From: Micromonospora lupini str. Lupac 08
Lineage (GTDB): Bacteria; Actinomycetota; Actinomycetes; Mycobacteriales; Micromonosporaceae
Assembly (NCBI RefSeq): GCF_000297395.2
Contig: NZ_HF570108.1
Span: 1,043,910-1,086,175, forward strand
Reading direction: 5' to 3'
Length of the DNA: 42,266 nucleotides
Shown here: positions 8,461 through 16,653 of the stretch, in pieces
Layout: each line of letters opens with the position of its first letter
Numbering within the stretch: the first letter of the stretch is position 1
Notes under the pieces: model-generated
The model's input: the letters and a program-made list of their open reading frames with translations, nothing else
Database searches by the model: none
What the model was told of the DNA's origin: nothing
Translations under genes and position numbers: made by a program

Positions 8461-8499
8461 CACGTGCGCCCTGTCCGTCCATGCCCCGAGGGGGAGCTC

Positions 8500-9525
8500 G
8501 TGACCAGCCCCGCCGAGCCCGCGTCCGCCGACGCGACGCAGGCCCGCCAGCTGACCAAGCCACTGCGCGAACTGGGTGCGCTCGCCCTGCTCGGCGCCAA
8601 CGCCGTGTTCCTCTTCGTGGGGCTGCTCCGGCTGCTCACCCCGAACGACTACCGCGGTTTCACCGACCGAGCGGGCGACCAGTTCTTCTCGTTCATCGGG
8701 GTGGAGGCGGTGGCGCTGCCGCTGCTGGCCGTCCTGCTGGCCACCCACGTCGCGCCGGTCGTGCCGAAGGCGAAGCTGATCACGCAGGTGGCGCTCGGCG
8801 AGTACGCATTCAGCGCCGTGCTCGGCACCCTCACCATGCTCGTCTGGACGGTGGGCCGGCTCGCCCAGGCCGAGATCCTCGACGCGTTGCTCGGCATCCT
8901 CACCCGCTTTGCCTGGCTGGTGATCTTCGCGGTGGCCGCCTGGGTGGTCTTCACGATCTGGCGGGCGTTCTACTACGTGCCCAAGCCGAAGCCGCAGCCG
9001 GGCGTCTACGGCCAGCCGCAGCCGGGCTGGCCGCAGCAGCAGGGTGGTTGGCCGGCCCCGGGCCAGCCCGGCGGTCAGCCGCAGGGCGGATGGCCCGCTC
9101 CCGGCCAGCCGGGCGGCTACCCGCAGGCAGGACAGCCGGGCGGTTACCCGCCGGCGCAGTTCCCCGGTCAGTACGGCCAGCCGTCGCCGCCGTTCCAGGC
9201 CCCGCAGTCGGCGCCGCCGCACCCGCAGTCCGCGCCGCCGTTCCAGGCCGCCCCGCAGTCCGCGCCGCCGTTCCAGGCCGCTCCGCAGTCGGCGCCGCCG
9301 TTCCCGCAGTCCGCGCCGCCGGCCAACCCCGCTCCGCAGTCGGCGCCGCCCGCGGCGCCGTTCGGGCAGCCGCCGTCGGCCGACCCGACCCAGGCGATCC
9401 CGCGTCAGTCCGTCGACCCGGGTGCCGCCGACCCCACCCAGGCGATCCCGCGCCCGTCCGCCGACGCCGACGCCGACCGCACCCAGCACATCAATTCCGC
9501 CACGCACCCGGAGCAGCCCCGCTGA
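8500..9525 (+). CDS. Four-helix membrane protein, Pro/Gln-rich tail
   Basis: The 341-residue protein has four hydrophobic segments within residues 20-165, for example LGALALLGANAVFLFVGLL and FAWLVIFAVAAWVVFTI, with no recognised catalytic motif. From about residue 170 the tail is built of short repeats: GGWPAPGQPGG twice, QSAPPF/QSAPP many times, and ADPTQAIPR twice. Such low-complexity cytoplasmic tails are common in actinobacterial membrane proteins, and the T-Q-x-I-P unit resembles sites that bind FHA domains when phosphorylated, but that is speculation. The GTG at 8500 has GGGGGAG about 4 bases upstream. It is divergent from fbiA. Function unknown. Confidence 0.85.
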   Translation: MTSPAEPASADATQARQLTKPLRELGALALLGANAVFLFVGLLRLLTPNDYRGFTDRAGDQFFSFIGVEAVALPLLAVLLATHVAPVVPKAKLITQVALGEYAFSAVLGTLTMLVWTVGRLAQAEILDALLGILTRFAWLVIFAVAAWVVFTIWRAFYYVPKPKPQPGVYGQPQPGWPQQQGGWPAPGQPGGQPQGGWPAPGQPGGYPQAGQPGGYPPAQFPGQYGQPSPPFQAPQSAPPHPQSAPPFQAAPQSAPPFQAAPQSAPPFPQSAPPANPAPQSAPPAAPFGQPPSADPTQAIPRQSVDPGAADPTQAIPRPSADADADRTQHINSATHPEQPR

Positions 9526-9562
9526 GTAGTCCAGCGCCTCCGGGCTGGTGATGCTCGGGTCG

Positions 9563-9647
9563 TCCTTTGCTCTGCTTCAACCGAGGCAACACCTGGTGTC
9601 CGGATATCGGACGCGCGGTGGTGCGTGGGTTGAAGCAGAGCAAAGGA
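9563..9647. repeat. Palindromic intergenic repeat, family 2
   Basis: The arms TCCTTTGCTCTGCTTCAACC (9563-9582) and its exact complement (9628-9647) form 20 perfect base pairs around a 45-base centre. The centre holds a smaller hairpin, ACACC/GGTGT. The element lies 38 bases after the stop of the membrane-protein gene and before fbiC. Both strands can be read as short protein-like frames containing FALLQP and VEAEQR; these follow from the palindrome and are not genes. It looks like a dispersed MITE- or REP-like element. Confidence 0.75.
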
Positions 9648-9751
9648 GCCGAAGGTGGGGTGCCGGCCCCTGCACCGACGGATCAAGTGATCATGGCGTG
9701 CCGTTTCCCACGCTGCGGGCCGGGACTGGTGGGACGGGCTCGCGCTGCGCA

Positions 9752-9757
9752 TAGGCT
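9752..9757 (+). promoter_or_regulatory. -10 element of fbiC, leaderless
   Basis: TAGGCT ends 6 bases before the fbiC ATG at 9764, with no purine-rich ribosome site between, which indicates a leaderless transcript. Confidence 0.55.
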
Positions 9758-9763
9758 GAGCGG

Positions 9764-12307
9764 ATGGTTGATCGCACCCACTCCGGTCCGAGCGAGGCGA
9801 GCGTGCGGCGGGCACTGGGCCGGGCCGCGACCGGGCGCGCGCTTGACGTCGACGAGGCGACCGCGCTGCTCGCCGCCCGCGGTGCCGCCCTCGACGAGCT
9901 GCTCCGGATCGCGGGTGGAGTCCGCGACGCCGGGCTGCGCGACGCCGGGCGGCCGGGAGTGGTCACGTACTCGAAGAAGGTCTTCATTCCGCTGACCCGG
10001 CTCTGCCGGGACCGCTGCCACTACTGCACGTTCGCCACCGTGCCGCACCGGCTTCCGGCGCCGTTCCTGGACCGCGACGAGGTGCTCGCCATCGCGCGGG
10101 CAGGTGCCGCCCAGGGCTGCAAGGAGGCCCTGTTCACCCTGGGTGACCGGCCGGAGGAGCGCTGGCCGGCGGCCCGGAGCTGGCTCGACGAGCGCGGCTA
10201 CGACTCCACACTGGACTATCTGCGGGCCTGCGCGGTGGCCGTGCTGGAGGAGACGGGCCTGCTGCCGCACCTCAACCCGGGCGTGCTGTCCTGGTCGGAG
10301 CTGCAACGGCTCAAGCCGGTCGCCCCGAGCATGGGAATGATGCTGGAGACCACCGCGACCCGCCTGTGGTCCGAGCCGGGTGGCCCGCACTACGGCTCGC
10401 CGGACAAGGAGCCGGCGGTCCGGTTGCGGGTGCTCGACGACGCCGGCCGGGTCGGGGTGCCGTTCACCACAGGCATCCTCATCGGCATCGGGGAGACCCC
10501 GGCCGAGCGGGTGGACGCGCTGTTCGCGATCCGCCGCGCCCACCGGGAGTACGGGCACCTCCAGGAGGTGATCGTGCAGAACTTCCGCGCCAAGCCGGAC
10601 ACGGCGATGCGCGGCATGCCCGACGCCGAGCTGCACGACCTGGCCGCCACGGTGGCGGTGGCCCGCCTGCTGCTCGGCCCGAAGGCCCGCATCCAGGCCC
10701 CGCCGAACCTCATCGCCGGCGAGTACGACCTGCTGCTGCGCGCCGGCATCGACGACTGGGGCGGCGTCTCCCCGCTCACCCCCGACCACGTCAACCCGGA
10801 GCGCCCGTGGCCGCAGATCGAGGAGCTGGCCCGGCACTCCGAGCTGGCCGGGTTCACGCTGCGGGAGCGGCTGACGATCTACCCGGAGTACGTGCGCGCC
10901 GGTGACCCGTGGCTCGACCCGCGGCTGCTGCCGCACGTGAGCGCGCTGGCCGATCCGGCGACGGGCATGGCTGTCGAGTCGGCCGTGCCGCAGGGCCACC
11001 CGTGGCAGGAGCCGGAGGAGACGTTCGGCGGGCGTACCGACCTGCACGCCACCATCGACACCACCGGCCGCACCGATGACCGGCGGGGTGACTTCGACAG
11101 CGTCTACGGGGACTGGGCCGAGGTCGCCGGCAAGGTCACCCCGGAGGCGGCGGCGCGGCGTGCGGGCGTACCCCAGGCGTCGGCCGGGAGCGGCGCGGAC
11201 CGTGACCTGGCGGCCGGGCTGCGGTTGGCAGCCGACGACCCGGCGGCGCTGCTCGACCCCCGGCACGCCGACGCGGCGCTGGCGCTGTTCGGCGCGGACG
11301 GGCCGGCGCTCGACGAGGTGTGCCGCCTCGCCGACGACGTGCGCCGCGACACCGTCGGCGACGACGTCACCTACGTGGTCAACCGCAACATCAACTTCAG
11401 CAACGTCTGCTACGTGGGCTGTCGGTTCTGCGCCTTCGCCCAGCGTGAGCGGGACGCCGACGCGTACCGGCTCTCCGTCGACCAGGTCGCCGACCGGGCC
11501 GAACAGGCGTGGGCGGCCGGCGCCAGCGAGGTGTGCCTCCAGGGCGGCATCGACCCGAAGATGCCGGTCACCGGGTACGCCGACATCGTGCGCGCCATCA
11601 AGGCCCGGGTGCCGGACATGCACGTGCACGCGTTCTCCCCGATGGAGATCGTCACCGCCGCGGCGAAGGCGGGCGTGCCGGTCCGCGAGTGGCTGACGCA
11701 ACTGCGCGAGGCCGGGCTGGACACCATCCCGGGCACCGCCGCCGAGATCCTCGACGACGACGTGCGCTGGGTGCTCACCAAGGGCAAACTGCCGGCCGCC
11801 GCCTGGGTCGACGTGGTCAGCACGGCCCACGAGCTGGGCATCCGGTCCAGCTCCACGATGATGTACGGCCACGTCGACCACCCGGGGCAGTGGCTGGCGC
11901 ACTTCCGGGTGCTGGCCGGTGTGCAGGACCGTACCGGCGGGTTCACCGAGTTCGTGGCGCTGCCGTTCGTGCACACCAACGCCCCGATCTACCTGGCCGG
12001 CATCGCCCGCCCGGGGCCGACGTGGCGGGAGAACCGGGTGGTGCACGCCATGTCCCGGCTGCTGCTGCACGGCCGGATCGACAACATCCAGTGCTCCTGG
12101 GTGAAGCTCGGTGACGAGGGCACAGTCGCGATGCTCCAGGGTGGCTGCAACGACCTGGGCGGCACGCTGATGGAGGAGACCATCTCCCGGATGGCCGGCT
12201 CGGACAACGGGTCGGCGCGTACCGAGGAGCAGTTGCGGGCCATCGCGACCTCCGCCGGGCGTCCGGCGCGTAAGCGTTCCACTGCGTACGGTCACGCCCC
12301 GCGCTGA
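9764..12307 (+). CDS. fbiC: Bifunctional FO synthase FbiC
   Basis: The 847-residue protein is the fused CofG-CofH radical SAM enzyme that builds the deazaflavin FO from tyrosine and the ribityl-diaminouracil intermediate of riboflavin synthesis. The first half has the CX3CX2C iron-sulfur motif at Cys81, Cys85 and Cys88 ([11 protein letters not shown]). The second half has the matching motif at Cys549, Cys553 and Cys556 ([11 protein letters not shown]). The CofH half also shows [12 protein letters not shown] and [10 protein letters not shown]. The length agrees with other actinobacterial FbiC proteins of about 850 residues. It stands alone, 1.4 kb from the divergent fbiA-fbiB operon, and a strong GC stem-loop follows it. 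All residues I checked for activity are intact. Confidence 0.97.
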   Translation: MVDRTHSGPSEASVRRALGRAATGRALDVDEATALLAARGAALDELLRIAGGVRDAGLRDAGRPGVVTYSKKVFIPLTRLCRDRCHYCTFATVPHRLPAPFLDRDEVLAIARAGAAQGCKEALFTLGDRPEERWPAARSWLDERGYDSTLDYLRACAVAVLEETGLLPHLNPGVLSWSELQRLKPVAPSMGMMLETTATRLWSEPGGPHYGSPDKEPAVRLRVLDDAGRVGVPFTTGILIGIGETPAERVDALFAIRRAHREYGHLQEVIVQNFRAKPDTAMRGMPDAELHDLAATVAVARLLLGPKARIQAPPNLIAGEYDLLLRAGIDDWGGVSPLTPDHVNPERPWPQIEELARHSELAGFTLRERLTIYPEYVRAGDPWLDPRLLPHVSALADPATGMAVESAVPQGHPWQEPEETFGGRTDLHATIDTTGRTDDRRGDFDSVYGDWAEVAGKVTPEAAARRAGVPQASAGSGADRDLAAGLRLAADDPAALLDPRHADAALALFGADGPALDEVCRLADDVRRDTVGDDVTYVVNRNINFSNVCYVGCRFCAFAQRERDADAYRLSVDQVADRAEQAWAAGASEVCLQGGIDPKMPVTGYADIVRAIKARVPDMHVHAFSPMEIVTAAAKAGVPVREWLTQLREAGLDTIPGTAAEILDDDVRWVLTKGKLPAAAWVDVVSTAHELGIRSSSTMMYGHVDHPGQWLAHFRVLAGVQDRTGGFTEFVALPFVHTNAPIYLAGIARPGPTWRENRVVHAMSRLLLHGRIDNIQCSWVKLGDEGTVAMLQGGCNDLGGTLMEETISRMAGSDNGSARTEEQLRAIATSAGRPARKRSTAYGHAPR

Positions 12308-12321
12308 GGTCGAACCTTTTC

Positions 12322-12356
12322 CCGCCGCCGGCCGTACCACGCGGTGCCGGCGGCGG
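12322..12356 (+). terminator. Stem-loop terminator after fbiC
   Basis: CCGCCGCCGGC (12322-12332) pairs perfectly with GCCGGCGGCGG (12346-12356) around a 13-base loop, 14 bases after the fbiC stop. A TTTT lies just before the stem; there is no T-tract after it. Confidence 0.65.
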
Positions 12357-12470
12357 TCGCGGCGAGGACCGCCGCCGGTGTCCCCTCAGGGGCCCGGCGG
12401 CGTCGGTCGACGGCACCGGACCCGTCCGTCACCGCGGGCGCGTACCGCGCCGCCGCCGGAAAGGTTGCCC

Positions 12471-12749
12471 ATGACCAGTGATCAGCGGAAGCGGCAGTGG
12501 CCGCGACTGAGCCGCAGGCAGACGTTGACCGCCGCGGCCAGCGCCACCCTCGGCGTCGCGGCGCTCACCGTGCCGGGTCTGTCGGCCGCGCAGAACGCGC
12601 CGGGCGCGGCCGGTCGGGACGACGAACCGATAGTCGTGCACCTGCGCGACGCCGCCTCCGGAACGATGGACGTCTTCGTCGGTGAATCCCGGATCGAGGT
12701 ACGCGACCGCGGCCTGGCGGACCGGCTGCGGCGCGCCGCCCGGCGCTGA
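12471..12749 (+). CDS. Small exported protein, Tat-like signal
   Basis: The 92-residue protein starts with a twin-arginine-like signal: SRRQTLTAAASATLGVAAL at about residues 14-32, then an A-x-A-type cleavage region near residue 40. The mature part is only about 50 residues and contains EPIVVHLRDAASGTMDVFVG, then an arginine-rich end. I do not recognise a family with a known function. The ATG at 12471 has GGAAAGG about 6 bases upstream; a longer frame reaching back to 12378 would place the signal internally, so I reject it. It is followed 52 bases later by the DUF4331 gene in the same direction and may be cotranscribed with it. Confidence 0.78.
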   Translation: MTSDQRKRQWPRLSRRQTLTAAASATLGVAALTVPGLSAAQNAPGAAGRDDEPIVVHLRDAASGTMDVFVGESRIEVRDRGLADRLRRAARR

Positions 12750-12801
12750 CCCCGCACGCTCCGCCCCGCCATCAGTCCCCGCCCAGTGAGGTTGGTCCGC
12801 C

Positions 12802-14196
12802 ATGTCTTCCCACCGCGAGGCTCCGGAGATAGCCAAGGATCCGGTCGCCGACAGCTCCGACCTGTACGCGTTCGTCAGCCCCGACAAGCCCGACACGGTC
12901 ACGTTGATCGCCAACTACGTGCCGTTGCAGCTCCCGTCCGGTGGGCCGAACTTCTTCGAGTTCGGCGACGACGTGCGCTACGAGATCCACATCGACAACG
13001 ACGGTGACGGCCACCCCGACGTCACCTACCGGTTCGAGTTCACCACCGAGATCACCAACCCGAACAGCTTCCTCTACAACACCGGGCCCATCGACTCGCT
13101 CGACAGCAAGAACTGGAACCGCCGGCAGTTCTACAGCCTGACCCGGGTGACCGACGGCCGGGAGCACCGGCTCGCGCACAAGCTGCCCTGCCCGCCGTGC
13201 AACGTCGGTCCGCTGTCGACGCCGAAGTACGCCGACCTCGTCCGGCAGGCCACCTACACGCTGTCGACGGGGGAGCGGGTCTTCGCCGGGCAGCGCGCGG
13301 ACGGCTTCTTCGTCGACCTCGGGGCGATCTTCGACCTCGGCACGTTGCGGCCGTTCCAGCAACTGCACGTGGCCGGCAAGAAGATCTTCAAGGCCGAGGG
13401 GGAGCCGGTCAACGCCACCGACCGGATGAACGTGCACAGCCTCGCCGTGCAGGTGCCGCTGAAGCAGGTGCGCCGCCGGGCCAGCCGGTACGGCCCGGCC
13501 GACGCGGCGTCGGTGCTCGGGGTGTGGACGTCGGCGTCGCGCCGGCAGGTCCGGGTGCTCGGCGACCGGGTCGCGCAGGACACCTCCACCGGCCCGTTCA
13601 CCCAGGTCTCCCGGTTGGGCAATCCGCTGTTCAACGAGGTCATCGTGCCGATGTCCAAGAAGGACCTGTGGAACTCGTTGCCACCGTCGGAGGACAAGCG
13701 GTTCGCGCAGTTCGTCGAGCGCCCCGAGTTGGCCGCGCTGCTGCCGGCGCTCTACCCGGACGTCTTTCCCAACCTGGACAAGCTCAACAAGTCGAAGAAG
13801 GCCCGGGCCGACCTGGTGGCGATCCTGCTCACCGGCGTACCGGCCGGGCTGATCGACGGCTTCACCAACGCCACAGGTGACGTGCAGGCCGACATGCTGC
13901 GGCTGAACACGGCGATCCCGCCCACCAGACGGCCGGACCGGTTCGGGGTGCTCGGCGGCGACCTGGCCGGCTTCCCCAACGGCCGGCGGGTCGCCGACGA
14001 CGTGGTGAGCATCGCGCTGCGGGCGATCGCCGGGGTGACCGTCCCGCTTGTGGACAAGACGTTCCGCCCGGACGCGGCGGCCGGCGCGGTCACCCCCGGG
14101 TTGAGCGCCGCCGACGTGACAGCCCCGTTCCTCGCGAACTTCCCCTACCTCGGTACGCCGTACGACGGGTTCAACAACCCGCCGGCGTCGTCCTGA
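12802..14196 (+). CDS. DUF4331 domain-containing protein
   Basis: The 464-residue protein starts SSHREAPEIAKDPVADSSDL, the very conserved opening of DUF4331, and continues with DLYAFVSPDKPDTVTLIANY and a calcium-loop-like DNDGDGHPD near residue 72. The C-terminal part has DLAGFPNGRRVADDVVSIAL, also typical. The biochemical role of DUF4331 proteins is not established; many are secreted, but this one has no evident signal peptide. It could act in the cytoplasm or leave with a partner such as the Tat-like small protein encoded just upstream. The ATG at 12802 follows a GTGAGG about 12 bases upstream, a rather distant ribosome site. A 109-residue gene follows at 20 bases, suggesting a three-gene unit. 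Confidence 0.9.
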   Translation: MSSHREAPEIAKDPVADSSDLYAFVSPDKPDTVTLIANYVPLQLPSGGPNFFEFGDDVRYEIHIDNDGDGHPDVTYRFEFTTEITNPNSFLYNTGPIDSLDSKNWNRRQFYSLTRVTDGREHRLAHKLPCPPCNVGPLSTPKYADLVRQATYTLSTGERVFAGQRADGFFVDLGAIFDLGTLRPFQQLHVAGKKIFKAEGEPVNATDRMNVHSLAVQVPLKQVRRRASRYGPADAASVLGVWTSASRRQVRVLGDRVAQDTSTGPFTQVSRLGNPLFNEVIVPMSKKDLWNSLPPSEDKRFAQFVERPELAALLPALYPDVFPNLDKLNKSKKARADLVAILLTGVPAGLIDGFTNATGDVQADMLRLNTAIPPTRRPDRFGVLGGDLAGFPNGRRVADDVVSIALRAIAGVTVPLVDKTFRPDAAAGAVTPGLSAADVTAPFLANFPYLGTPYDGFNNPPASS

Positions 14197-14216
14197 CCGT
14201 CGGCGGGGAGCAGCGG

Positions 14217-14546
14217 ATGCACGAGCACACGTACGGGCCGTCGGAGACGGGGAGCGTCGTCCTCGAACTGGGTGGCGACACCGGCGCCCTGATCGTCTAC
14301 ACCGGTCGGGATCTGCACGGCCGGGAGATCGAGATCAGCCGCGGCGATGATCGGCGGGTCCACTCGGCGGTACGGGAGCGGCGGGTGCGGGACGGGTCGT
14401 TCCACAGTGCGGTCTATCCCGATCTGCCCGCCGGGATCTATACCGTCTGGTGGGACGAGAACACGTCCGCCGGCACGGTTTCTGTCCACGGTGGAGGAAT
14501 AGCCGAGTTCGCATGGCCCAGCAGCGGTTTCGGGGCCGCCGGCTGA
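14217..14546 (+). CDS. Small orphan protein after DUF4331
   Basis: The 109-residue protein has no signal peptide or membrane segment. It alternates short predicted strands with charged turns: SVVLELGGDTGALIVYTG, then GREIEISRGDDRR, and a C-terminal VYPDLPAGIYTVWWDENTSA. The last block resembles the end of small carboxypeptidase-regulatory-like beta sandwiches, where a conserved LPAGxYTV turn is common. I cannot name a family. GGGGAG lies 6 bases upstream of the ATG at 14217. It starts 20 bases after the DUF4331 stop and ends just before a strong stem-loop, so it is probably the last gene of that transcript. Confidence 0.75.
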   Translation: MHEHTYGPSETGSVVLELGGDTGALIVYTGRDLHGREIEISRGDDRRVHSAVRERRVRDGSFHSAVYPDLPAGIYTVWWDENTSAGTVSVHGGGIAEFAWPSSGFGAAG

Positions 14547-14564
14547 CCCCGACGCGCCATTTTG

Positions 14565-14605
14565 CACTCGCACCCCGTCCACATCGTGGGCGGGGTGCGA
14601 GTGCT
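14565..14605 (+). terminator. Stem-loop terminator of the DUF4331 unit
   Basis: GCACTCGCACCCCG (14565-14578) and CGGGGTGCGAGTGC (14592-14605) form 14 perfect pairs with a 13-base loop, 18 bases after the stop at 14546. No T-tract follows, as is common in actinobacteria. Confidence 0.75.
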
Positions 14606-14859
14606 GTCCATGACTCGGCGGGCGGTCTGCGCCGAGCCGCGTTAACCTGTCCCCCACCAAGATCAGCTTTGCGGAAGGGGGCCGGTGCTTCCCGGGCGGT
14701 GGCCCGTCGAGGGGAGCGCCACGGCAGAAAAGTCGGGCAACTCGCCGGAGAGGGCGTTACTCGGCCGGGGTCTGAATCGATAGGGCAGGTTGCGAGGCTG
14801 GGACGGTCCTGGTGGCCGACCAGGGGTGTCGGGAGGGCGACTCCATTATCAAGTTTGGC
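14606..14859. other. Non-coding stretch upstream of whiB
   Basis: I see no gene here. The stretch is less biased than its neighbours and contains a CCCCC/GGGGG pairing at about 14651-14688 and a GGGGTCTGAATC segment at about 14767. It could be a structured RNA or an upstream control region for whiB, but I find no known RNA family in it. Confidence 0.35.
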
Positions 14860-14889
14860 TTGACGGCGCACGCATTACACGCGTGTAAT
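14860..14889 (+). promoter_or_regulatory. whiB promoter with 16-bp palindrome
   Basis: TTGACG (14860-14865) is a good -35, and TGTAAT (14884-14889) lies 18 bases further as a -10. The -10 forms the right end of the perfect 16-base palindrome ATTACACGCGTGTAAT (14874-14889). Its TTAC...GTAA half-sites recall BldD boxes (TnAC and GTnA), but the spacing between AC and GT is six bases rather than the usual five. The start point would be near 14896, giving a leader of about 108 bases before the ATG at 15004. Confidence 0.6.
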
Positions 14890-15003
14890 TTGAATGGGGT
14901 TGTTCGCACGGAACGCAACAAAAAGGGACCGGACGGACAAGCACGCCTTTCGCGTGGGGGGTTGCAGCGGCGATGACGCCGGTGCGCGACAAGGAGGCAT
15001 TTG

Positions 15004-15261
15004 ATGGACGGCCAGCTTGAGGTGGCCGACCTGCTCGGAAACGCGCCGGAGTGGCAGGAGCGGGCCTTGTGCTCGCAGACCGACCCCGAGGCGTTCTTTC
15101 CCGAGAAGGGCGGCTCGACCCGCGAGGCGAAGCGAATCTGCTCGCGCTGCGAGGTCAAGACCGAATGCCTCGAATACGCTCTCGGCCACGACGAGCGGTT
15201 CGGCATCTGGGGTGGGCTCTCCGAGCGGGAGCGGCGCAAGTTGAAGCGGCGGGCCGCCTGA
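15004..15261 (+). CDS. whiB: WhiB-family regulator (WhiB2/WhmD type)
   Basis: The 85-residue protein has the four cysteines that bind a [4Fe-4S] cluster, at 23, 46, 49 and 55 (C-x22-C-x2-C-x5-C). It also has the conserved GIWGGLSERERR turn (about residues 67-78) and a basic tail KLKRR. The flanking WQERALCSQTDPEAFFPEKG is close to Streptomyces WhiB and mycobacterial WhiB2, which partner other regulators to control sporulation septation and cell division. I chose the ATG at 15004, which has AAGGAGG 6 bases upstream, over a TTG at 15001 that is too close. The metallopeptidase-like and DUF3499 genes follow, as in other actinobacteria. A palindrome overlaps the promoter. Confidence 0.95.
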   Translation: MDGQLEVADLLGNAPEWQERALCSQTDPEAFFPEKGGSTREAKRICSRCEVKTECLEYALGHDERFGIWGGLSERERRKLKRRAA

Positions 15262-15357
15262 GCGGTGCAGGGTCGGGGCGGTGGGGGCCGCCCGACTCAG
15301 CCGTCGTACGGGCGCGGTCGGCGCGATGCTCACGCCAACGCGGTCAGCGCGTGCTGC

Positions 15358-15807
15358 TCACGCCAACTCGTCGGGGTCGACCCCGAGCAGGTTCGCCACC
15401 TGTTCGATGATCACGTCGTGGACCAGGTCGGCGAGGTCCTCGCGGTCCATGGCGCGGAACTCCAGCGGTCGCCGGTACAACACGATGCGCGGCGGCACCT
15501 CCTGGCGGCCGGGGCGGCCGGGCAGCAGCCGGGCCAGCGGCACCTCGCCGTCCTCCAGCACGTCGGAGTCGTAGACGTTCAGATCCGGTGGGACGTCCTC
15601 GACGGCGAACTCGACACCGGCCAGCTCCTTGGCGAACCGTCGCTCCAGCGTCTCGACGGTGTCCAGCACCAGGTCGTCGAAGACCTCGGCCTTGGTCCGC
15701 GCCAACGGCACGGTCGCCGGCACCAGACGCCCGCGCAGGCCACGCCCGTGCCGGTCGCGGTGCGCACGCCGGCCGGGGCCGGGGCGGCGGTGTTCCGGGC
15801 TCGTCAT
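15358..15807 (-). CDS. Metallopeptidase-family protein, motif degenerate
   Basis: The 149-residue protein belongs to the actinobacterial metallopeptidase-like (zincin-like) family found beside whiB2 and DUF3499. The fold runs from about residue 40, with RIVLYRRPLEF before the motif helix. The place where relatives in other phyla have HExxH reads VHDVIIEQVANLLGVD, keeping one histidine but losing the catalytic glutamate and second histidine. That loss makes protease activity doubtful, although the fold is probably kept. A basic, arginine-rich N-terminus of 25 residues follows the ATG at 15807. It is divergent from DUF3499 and points towards whiB. Function unknown. Confidence 0.8.
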   Translation of the reverse strand: MTSPEHRRPGPGRRAHRDRHGRGLRGRLVPATVPLARTKAEVFDDLVLDTVETLERRFAKELAGVEFAVEDVPPDLNVYDSDVLEDGEVPLARLLPGRPGRQEVPPRIVLYRRPLEFRAMDREDLADLVHDVIIEQVANLLGVDPDELA

Positions 15808-15945
15808 GAGGCAAAGGGTAGCCCCCGTGCCGGGCCGGCCAGCGGCACCGGCGCTCCCGTGGCGCGGCGCGACCGGAACCGCGAATTGTGATCACCGCGA
15901 CGGGCGTGTCGCAACGCGAAGCGATGCGCCGGACCCGGTAATGGA

Positions 15946-15951
15946 GATACC
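15946..15951 (+). promoter_or_regulatory. -10 element of DUF3499, leaderless
   Basis: GATACC ends 9 bases before the GTG at 15961, and no ribosome site is visible between them, so the DUF3499 message is probably leaderless. Confidence 0.45.
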
Positions 15952-15960
15952 CTGCCGCAC

Positions 15961-16329
15961 GTGAGGTCACCACGGCGCTGCTCCCGTAACGGCTGCCCCC
16001 GGCAAGCGGTCGCCACATTGACCTATGTCTACAACGAGTCGACAGCCGTGGTGGGCCCGTTGGCGGCGTTCGCCGAGCCGCACACGTACGACCTGTGTGA
16101 GCAGCACGCCCGCAGCCTCACCGCGCCGCGCGGCTGGGACGTAGTGCGGCACGAGGGCGAGTTCGAGCCGCCCCCGCCCACCACCGACGACCTGGTGGCG
16201 CTTGCCGAGGCGGTTCGCGAGGCCGCCCGCCCGGCCCCCCGCCCGCCGGAGCCCGACCAGGGCCACCACGAGAACCCCCACCAGACGGGTCGCCGAGGCC
16301 ACCTCCGGGTGATCCCCCCGAACCACTGA
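15961..16329 (+). CDS. DUF3499 family protein
   Basis: The 122-residue protein matches the actinobacterial DUF3499 family, which sits beside whiB2 and the phosphomannomutase gene in many genomes. It opens with RRCSRNGCPRQAVATLTYVY and continues to YDLCEQHARSLTAPRGWDVV. The cysteine pair CX4C near the start and the CXXH near residue 46 look like a small zinc-binding unit. The last 50 residues are proline-rich and probably disordered. The GTG at 15961 follows a -10 element directly, indicating a leaderless message. In the expected order phosphomannomutase would come next, but here 18 kb of other genes intervene. Confidence 0.88.
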   Translation: MRSPRRCSRNGCPRQAVATLTYVYNESTAVVGPLAAFAEPHTYDLCEQHARSLTAPRGWDVVRHEGEFEPPPPTTDDLVALAEAVREAARPAPRPPEPDQGHHENPHQTGRRGHLRVIPPNH

Positions 16330-16348
16330 GTCCGACGTCCGTCCGGCG

Positions 16349-16427
16349 TTGATCCACTCGGGTTCACGGAAACCGGGGCGTCGGGGCGCGCTTGATACCG
16401 CGACTTCAGTGAAGTCGAGTGGATCAA
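16349..16427. repeat. Palindromic repeat family 3, copy A
   Basis: The ends TTGATCCACTCG (16349-16360) and CGAGTGGATCAA (16416-16427) are perfect inverted repeats. Inside the right end lies a smaller hairpin, CGACTTC-AGT-GAAGTCG (16401-16417). The copy starts 20 bases after the DUF3499 stop. Its first 39 bases match copy B (17598-17636) at 38 positions in the same orientation. The rest of the gap to 16653 has no gene; it carries the upstream region of the XRE gene. Confidence 0.8.
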
Positions 16428-16653
16428 GCACGGATGGGTCCGGCGACGCTGCTGGGACACCTTGGGGGCGGTCAGGGGACCTCCCGGTCTGTTGCCAACA
16501 CGTCCCACCGCAACACGCCGCCAGTCAGCAGACACGGACACGCAGCGTCGCTAACGTGCGCCGCAGTGTGCATAGAGCGCCGTCGTGGTTCTCCTGGTGG
16601 GTGGGGCTCCCGCTCGGCTGCGACGCGATATCCGTGAGCGGCGGGAGGATCCG

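Noticed and set aside
9000..9520. Tandem DNA repeat in membrane-protein tail
   Set aside because: The repetitiveness is that of the protein's low-complexity Pro/Gln units inside one gene, not an independent element.
9548..9754. Short protein-like frames on both strands
   Set aside because: Their similar FALLQP/VEAEQR text comes from the inverted repeat of family 2; no ribosome site or codon bias supports translation.
9683..12340. Long minus-strand open frame opposite fbiC
   Set aside because: It is an antisense shadow caused by high GC; the plus-strand gene has both radical SAM motifs and normal codon bias.
14640..14800. Possible c-di-AMP (ydaO-type) riboswitch
   Set aside because: A GGGGTCTGAATC...TAGGGC stretch resembles part of the consensus, but two bases are inserted and the hairpin between AATC and TAGGG is absent. 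whiB is also not a usual target.
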